Below are positions 58,228 to 64,000 of a DNA stretch of 64,000 nt, in pieces. The notes under the pieces are model-generated. The model ran no database searches and was not told the origin of the DNA. It was given only the letters and a program-made list of their open reading frames with translations. Source of the stretch: Parelaphostrongylus tenuis (Eukaryota; Nematoda; Chromadorea; Rhabditida; Metastrongylidae); NCBI GenBank assembly GCA_019055375.1, contig JAHQIW010007217.1, positions 186,001 to 250,000 of the forward strand, written 5' to 3'. Position 1 is the first letter of the stretch, and each line of letters starts with the position of its first letter. The translations under genes and the position numbers were made by a program.

Positions 58228-58395
58228 CACAGTGCGGATCCCAGTACCTCTAGCATTTAATTGGTTTTTTCGTCTACTTCTTCAACGGCTTAGAGTACTG
58301 GCTGAGCGAGTCTCCTTACACGTGCGGTTGGAGCTCGGCTCCACGCGCTTTGTGTCCAACATCACAACCACTCGGTCACGGCGCCCCAAAGCTAC
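58228..58395. repeat. Dispersed repeat, copy 3 of 3
   Basis: Shares the GCGGATCCCAGTACCTCTAG start, the GAGTACTGGCTGAGCGAG block and GGAGCTCGGCTCCACGCG with 5,985-6,200. Confidence 0.55.
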
Positions 58396-58778
58396 TTCAT
58401 TTCATGCATTACCCCAAAGCCATGACAGTGGTAAAAAATCGATCATTTGTTTGTCAACATTGATGCTGCACGTTGCATGAGATTTCACTCCAGCAATAAC
58501 TCTCAATCACTTCTCGATCATAAGTAAACTCCTAAAGTTAGCTCCTTAAGTTTTGAGAAAAAACTTCGTTTCATCTCTTTATGAATGCCAACTTTTTATT
58601 ATCCGTGTTTAATCTGTGCTATGAGCACGTTTTATCGAAGTGATTTTAATAGTGGGCATTCGCACCGTTTATGCCCTCTGCGCATTCCTTTTAGTTGAAT
58701 GCTCTCAAAAACGATTTGATGCTCCCAATTAGATCTCCATCTTTCCCATAAACTCCAATGTGACCACGCTCAGCAGGT

Positions 58779-59045
58779 GGTCTTAGACGTCAAACAGTAG
58801 AACAGAGGCCTTCTTATTGCCCAGCTGCTTCCAACGGGTATCCACCTTCGTTTCAACCTGTGGCAGTGATCCCTTCACCGGATGATTTGTTTCTTCTCAA
58901 ACAGATGTTTGAAGATCCCACTCTTTTCTCAAGTATTGATAGCATGTTTTTCACACATAAGCCTGTTAATTTCTGCGAACTATTCATAATTCACGAATGC
59001 TGTTACGACAACTTTGAGCAAAGCGAATTGTGTCTAAATGAATAA
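58779..59045 (+). CDS. Possible terminal exon, unknown protein
   Basis: A CTCAGCAG acceptor at about 58,778 opens an 88-codon frame ending in TAA. It has a Pro/Gln-rich start (RQTVEQRPSYCPAASNGYPP), then an acidic-hydrophobic segment (SPDDLFLLKQMFEDPTLFSS) and a Cys/Glu-rich end. The composition is protein-like, but I recognise no family and found no upstream exon. Confidence 0.3.
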   Translation, partial: GLRRQTVEQRPSYCPAASNGYPPSFQPVAVIPSPDDLFLLKQMFEDPTLFSSIDSMFFTHKPVNFCELFIIHECCYDNFEQSELCLNE

Positions 59046-59049
59046 TGCG

Positions 59050-61110
59050 ATTGTGCACTGTCTCCAAAAATGTATTCCACACTGCTTACTGTAGATCACT
59101 CGGCATTCACTATCTGTGGAAATCCACCTTCGGAAGCAACGACTGAGCAGAATACTAGTCATTTTAACCTATCCGCGCTCCGATGAATGAAAAGCTCTGA
59201 AACTACAGGCAATACTGCACTGTGTTGTGCCCAATCACATCAGACATTGATGAATAGGTGTTTGGCAAGTGATCAGAGTCGTCACCCAGAATCCTGCCCG
59301 ATTCTCAGATAACGACGGGAAGTGTTCTAAGCGACGTAATGCTCAGGTGCAGGAATTTAATCGACTTCTGCGAACTGCAACACTCCTCATGTATAGAAAA
59401 TGATTGTAGAACAGACAAATATTGGTGGTGTTAAGAGAGATAATGAGTGAGAAAGGACGGTTCCACCCTTACAGGATGTGAACGGAAATAAGAGCTAAGA
59501 GTTGGGAGTAAATTCATTCTTGTGACTTTCTCATTGACGGAGATTCTTCGGACGTATTGGCGTACTTCCTAATGAAATGCCTGCGGAAATTTCCTCGGTA
59601 ATATGTCGCTTCCTTGTGACAATGCGGTGTTCCGATCATCTAAATTTCGCTGCATAACTGCCAAAAGAACCCTCGGTGAGGTTCAAACAATGAGCTAAGT
59701 ATCCCATAGACGCAGCGTGTTTTCCTCCTCGTTGGTATTACGCACAGAAAATCCCACTTTCATAAATCAAGCCTAGTACTTAAATACGTATTTTTTGGCT
59801 ATAGCATGACTACTAATCTACTGAAAACGAGGAGGTACAGTATTACTACACTTTTCTACGGAAGTGCTCCTAAATTTGATCAATGCAAACTCTGTCGAGG
59901 CTTACTCCGGCTACATACTACAACTTTCTCCATATATGTTCCTTTTACAGATATACATTGTTGAAAACATGTTTTCGAGTTAATTTGTGATGAAACAGGC
60001 GATAGAAATGCACATCAAGAGCGAGAAGTGTGGTTTTTCCAAAGATGTACCTTCAGAATTGAAGGGTGGATATTTCTGGAACCCTTAGGCATTCTCAATG
60101 CCAAAAATACGTTCCTCAACAAATAATGTATCCCTTCATAACAATAAATTGCCCAAAAATCAAAATTCAATTGTATAAGTACCAAAAACGCCACTGTAAA
60201 TCTAAACATCGGGCTATTCAATCCAAAAGCAAAACGTAGTCCTCTTTTCACTTATTGAAACGCAACAAGTTTTCGTATAAACCAAGCCTAGCACGAATAC
60301 CTCCGTTTCTCAAACTATTGAATGATCACTAATAGCCTAATGAGGAAATTTGTGGGTAAAAAGGCAAGGAAACACGAGCACATTACAAAATGTAACTAAC
60401 TGCAGTTCGCACAAATTGTAAAAAAAAAAGTAAATATATTTCAGACAACTAAACGCTTTTACACTATTAACGAATTCCTAGAAATCTCTGCAGTAATACT
60501 TAGTACATTATAGCAACAAAGTTTTCTTGAAATCAGAATTTCGCTATACGACTTCAAAAAATCCCCTGTGACGTTGGAAAAATGGACTCTGATTGCAAAA
60601 CATAATCTTTCTTATCATTAAAAGAGCGTACTTTGAAAGTCTGTTGAAAAAGCAATTTAGTGGGCAAATCGGCATTTCTCAGACTATCGAATGACTACAA
60701 AAACACAGATGAAGAGAAGGAAACGAATGTTGAAAAACACTTCGAAATATGCTCCTTTTCACGACAATGTGGTTTTCTCTTTAAAACATGGATGATTCTT
60801 TGATACATGGCGCTCTTTCAACTATAAAACATTTCACAGAAGTCTCTTGTGTAATATTCAATTATCAATCACGATGACGTCCCCTCAGTTTTTCAAATTA
60901 CCAAATAATCCCATATCTTCATTAAAATGCGAGATAATAAAGACTCCCCACCATACACGGCGTGCAGCTTGAGCTAAAAGCAGCTCATGTCGTTGTCAAC
61001 ACTTTCACACCTCGTGCACTCATCTGGTACTTTTACGATAGATTATAATGACTCTGCTAAATCTGCGGTCTAATAGGTTTAAGAGTAATAAGAATTCGTA
61101 ATCCGTGTTT
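59050..61110. other. No gene seen; partly satellite-like
   Basis: 60,300-60,900 repeats motifs (GATTGCAAAACATAATCTTTC, AGACTATCGAATGACTAC) seen at 1.7, 34.3 and 53.2 kb. The remainder has no recognised feature. Confidence 0.35.
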
Positions 61111-61113
61111 AAT

Positions 61114-61368
61114 CTACGACAACGTCGAAGATTTCGAAGAAGACGAAGTTCGTTGTTTTGGCGCGGAGACTTTATTAGATGTAAAAGTTGTTAGGATCGC
61201 CATCAAAATACCAAAGATGAAAAATGCGGTGAGAATTATGACATGAATGGTGCCAAGTCGTTCGGAATTCATCCAGTTACATTCCCTATTCAAGGAAACC
61301 ATTTTGTGAATGGTCCCCTCTACCAAATGAGCGAAACATGCTGAGCTTATAAAGGTGGTTGAATGCAT
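61114..61368 (-). CDS. Possible small single-pass membrane protein
   Basis: The minus strand encodes up to 84 residues. Internal ATGs allow shorter forms, for example from MNSERLG. One clear transmembrane segment (IHVIILTAFFIFGILMAILT) is followed by a basic, Ser-rich tail (KQRTSSSSKSSTLS), which suggests a cytoplasmic C-terminus. Codon use looks protein-like and the frame ends in TAG. No family is recognised, no AATAAA is obvious, and it may be an exon of a longer gene. Confidence 0.35.
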   Translation of the reverse strand: MHSTTFISSACFAHLVEGTIHKMVSLNRECNWMNSERLGTIHVIILTAFFIFGILMAILTTFTSNKVSAPKQRTSSSSKSSTLS

Positions 61369-61374
61369 ATTTGG

Positions 61375-61855
61375 CCTACAAACGGTTGGCTGGATACTAT
61401 TGCTATATTATGTCATGAACGACTTTGTTTACTATGAAGGATTAAATGAGGAACAATTTGTTACTTAAGAGAAATTCTAACATCTCATTCACATGCGTAT
61501 GCGTCCCGGAACTGGAATTAATTGATTCTCATGCACATGAAAAACTTCCGGGTACAAAATCGTTGTAGACGAAATCGCGCAACGTTTATACTTCAACCCA
61601 AACATGAATACCGTTTTCTGTTACCAATGAAGAGCCTTATAACAGACATCTGTTAAATATAGTATAGATAAGCCGACTGAGAAACGCGAATTTCATGAGC
61701 TTTCTTCGATTTTGCTAACATCAATGCAAATGGATGCACGCTATTTATGTTTCAGTAAGCTCCACACCATCACGATGAATATTGAAGTTCTATCTTTACC
61801 GCACTTTAGAGAATCTCTTATCACATTCGATTTTTCAAGGTTTACTTTATTTTAT
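61375..61855. other. No gene seen
   Basis: No recognised feature. Confidence 0.3.
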
Positions 61856-61859
61856 ATGT

Positions 61860-62060
61860 CTGAAAGTATGGAGTGGTATGCAAAACATTTTACGTCAGAC
61901 GGGAGTTGAATAGTCGCGTTTCATCCACAACATCGTGCGAGCAACCCACTACACCACACATGCCACCGCTACGCTATCATTCTTTCTTCGATATGAACAG
62001 TCGTGCATGTCAGTAAATAACCTTTAACAAGTTTCGCTTGGTAAGCACATATAGACAATA
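61860..62060 (-). mobile_element. tRNA-bearing repeat element, decayed
   Basis: Has the GAGTGGTATGCAAAACATTT edge, a remnant tRNA-like block and the ATTCTTTCTTCG..GTCAGTAAATAACC tail of the 42.7/45-kb family, with many changes. Confidence 0.45.
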
Positions 62061-62479
62061 ATTTGCTGACAGCTATTTGAAATTTGTACGCTAAATGAAT
62101 CACTTAACTCTTTCACGCCGACCGTCGCTCGCGCGGTGGTCGGTGCGGTCGATTGCCACTGGAAAGCGTAATCTTGCAATGCTGTGGTTCCGTGATGAAA
62201 CGAACCTTTTTCATCGATAAAAAACTTTGTCATTAGCAAAGGAGGGGATTTAAAGACGAAACTTCAAAAGGCCACTTCAGTCGATTTATGCCCAAACTCA
62301 CTAAACAATGACTTGTTCACGAAAATTGTATTGAACATTGCAGTGCGATGTCATTCCAAGGATAACTCGGATAAACTTGTTATCTATAGTGCACTACACG
62401 AGTTGAAACTTCTACAGAGTTGTAGAACAGGCATTGTTCTATTGTCCTATGAGTAATAACTCTATATATCTGAAAAAGC

Positions 62480-63390
62480 TTATCTTAATGCTGACGCGAG
62501 GTTGGTAGAGTAGTAATAGTAAAAGTTCGGCCAACGTTTTGGCGACCCGCCTTCTTCAGAGCCTGGACATATGTGATATGAGACTATTTGAATGACTCCA
62601 AAGATCTTTGTTATACCGCCTAGGTTAGGTCAAGAGATCAAGCGAAGGAAAGGCTGGAGATCTCATGTGATGGTGGCATGTTGGTCCTTCCGGTTCATTT
62701 TAGGGTGTTTGACGTTTACCGAAAATGCCTTGAGTGTTTGGCGCATTGATGCTTTTGATTCCCGCGCCATAATCGTGACAGTTGCATCAACATCATTACT
62801 GCTGTGTTTCTGTGTCCTGTGTAAACCTAGAAGTTTGCTTTTATCAATCTTAGAATTACTATCTATATGTTCTCCCATGCGGATGAAAAGTGGTCTAGTT
62901 TCGCTTACATATTCTTTCTCGCACGCCCTACATGTTATCAAATGATTTGTGCCTGACTCCATGCAATCATTTCCTTTCCGTTAGGGCAGATTATATGCTT
63001 CTTTGTGCTGTACAATCGATTGTGAAGCCTATTTCGGATCTTCTGATGGCGCAGTAGGAAACGTGGAAGTTGAACAAGTACCACAGAATTTTTAAGGCCG
63101 CATCTTTTTAGGCACCTCTCAATCGCTCTACTAATTTCGTTTGATATGATGGCAGTTTGAGGGGGATCTTATTTAGGTGTGGTATTGCTGTTTTCAAGCC
63201 TAGTTCTATCTTTTGAGTCTAATCAAGTCGCTGATGTTTTGTAGCGGTTGGAAATGGCTACTTCTCGTATCAGGTAGAACGATTCGTCCCCTTCCTCTTC
63301 TCCAGTTTCTAATTTTTCTACACAAATTTCTAGCATTTCGGTGCAAGTTTTTGATAAGCGCTTTTTTATCTGTGAAGGCTGACAGTAAAA
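62480..63390 (-). pseudogene. Penelope-like element, 3' half
   Basis: Minus strand. From 63,390 down, traces of the RT C-terminal part align with 17,930-18,120 of the main copy (for example the KKALIKNL region). A basic segment and cysteine linker follow, then the GIY-YIG nuclease (62,962 to 62,663: NHLITCRACEKEYVSET, LFIRMGEHIDSNSK, HPKMNRKDQ) with the catalytic Arg kept. The 3' region ends near 62,490 with a diverged minimal hammerhead. Frameshifts and stops disable it; the N-terminus and RT core are missing (5' truncation). Confidence 0.8.
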
Positions 63391-63429
63391 ATAATAGATC
63401 AAAATGTTTTTGCTACTTGTTTTTCGGCA

Positions 63430-64000
63430 TCAACTCATCTACCTAATACCTAAAAGTCTCTACATCATCTACGTTGCACGCAACTGAACAACTCCCACGT
63501 AATGAAGCCATCTGATGTTACTTCACTCTATACAAATGTATCGAATGACTCTGCAATGCAAGCCAATTTCAAACTTCTTGCAGAAATTGAACAAAACATA
63601 AATAAGTTTGGCTTCTCAATTTAAAAACTAATGACTCCCCTAAAACATTGTCTTAATTGTTCAATCTCTCAGTGGTCGAGCAATTACTTCACACAGCAAA
63701 GAATCAAATAATCTGCCCTGACAGAAGAGAAGGGATTACATGCAATGGGGCAAACTTTATGTGGTAACATGTAAGACATACGGGGAAGAATATATGAGAA
63801 TTGCGGGTAAACCGCTTTTCATCCGCATGGGAGAGCTTGTAGATGGTAAGTCCAAGATCGATGGAAGCAAACCACTAGATTTCCATAGGACACAGAAGCA
63901 CAGCAATAATGAAATCAAAAACATCAACGCGCAATACTCTTGAGGCATTTTGGGTAAACGCCAAACACCCTAAAATGAACCGGAAGGATCAACATATCAC
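63430..64000 (+). pseudogene. Penelope-like element fragment with internal deletion (runs off window)
   Basis: Aligns with 17,330-17,610 of the main copy (motif A FDVTSLYTNVSND-type at about 63,510-63,550). It then jumps near 63,710 straight to the nuclease (TCKTYGEEYM, LFIRMGELVDGKSK, HRTQKHSNN). The RT YIDD part is deleted. Head-to-head with the minus fragment at 62.5-63.4 kb. The coding remnant continues to the window edge. Confidence 0.75.

Noticed and set aside
60015..60251. 78-codon minus-strand hydrophobic frame
   Set aside because: Lies beside satellite-like sequence; lacks start context or similarity.
1..64000. CRISPR arrays, operons or bacterial genes
   Set aside because: Introns, retroelements and base composition are those of a nematode nuclear genome; no regular spacer arrays or bacterial genes are seen.

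Overview
The window is nuclear DNA of a nematode, most likely a strongylid or hookworm-type parasite. It is AT-rich and gene-poor. The one clear host gene, a CAP-domain (ASP/SCP) secreted protein of six exons at 29,705-31,160 (+), has short introns and nematode-style TTTCAG-like acceptors. The rest is mostly remnants of mobile elements: Penelope-like elements (PLEs) with RT and GIY-YIG domains, an RTE-type non-LTR retrotransposon, mariner fragments, and tRNA-derived elements. Species assignment is inference.

Layout. 1-5 kb: no supported gene. 5.1-8.1 kb: two dimeric hammerhead-ribozyme (HHR) elements. 8.8-9.3 kb: mariner remnant. 11.2 kb: a single HHR element, then a possible small secreted protein on the minus strand. 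13.4-14.0 kb: broken copy of a secreted-protein gene family, with further copies at 32.5-33.15 kb (-) and 36.1 kb (+). 14.1-18.9 kb: PLE cluster with a near-perfect 366-bp inverted repeat carrying three HHRs. 19.3-23.2 kb: mariner remnant, then a decayed RTE element (-). 24.3 kb: palindromic HHR element. 25.4-26.5 kb: hairpin-rich region. 27-28 kb: dispersed repeat R1. 29.7-31.2 kb: ASP gene. 32-35 kb: repeats, pseudogene and degenerate satellite. 35-39.5 kb: tRNA-derived SINEs, a lectin-like gene start and a fold-back mariner. 40.4-41.2 kb: candidate 38-residue secreted-peptide gene. 41.4-49.4 kb: HHR elements, RTE/mariner ends and tRNA-bearing inverted-repeat elements, including a 270-bp HHR tandem array with a 14-bp target duplication. 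50-62 kb: scattered remnants and a few possible exons. 62.5-64 kb: two PLE fragments in opposite orientation.

Main observation. At least a dozen recognisable hammerhead ribozymes in both orientations, many in head-to-head pairs, occur in this single window. Directly repeated HHRs are spaced 318, 318 and 317 nt at three separate loci, and exactly 270 nt in a fourth. This is the organisation expected of retrozyme-like elements that make unit-length self-cleaving (possibly circular) RNAs. PLE copies in the same window carry related flanking sequence and could supply the RT and endonuclease. The ribozyme calls rest on core motif, stem complementarity and compensatory changes read by eye; no folding or search program was run.
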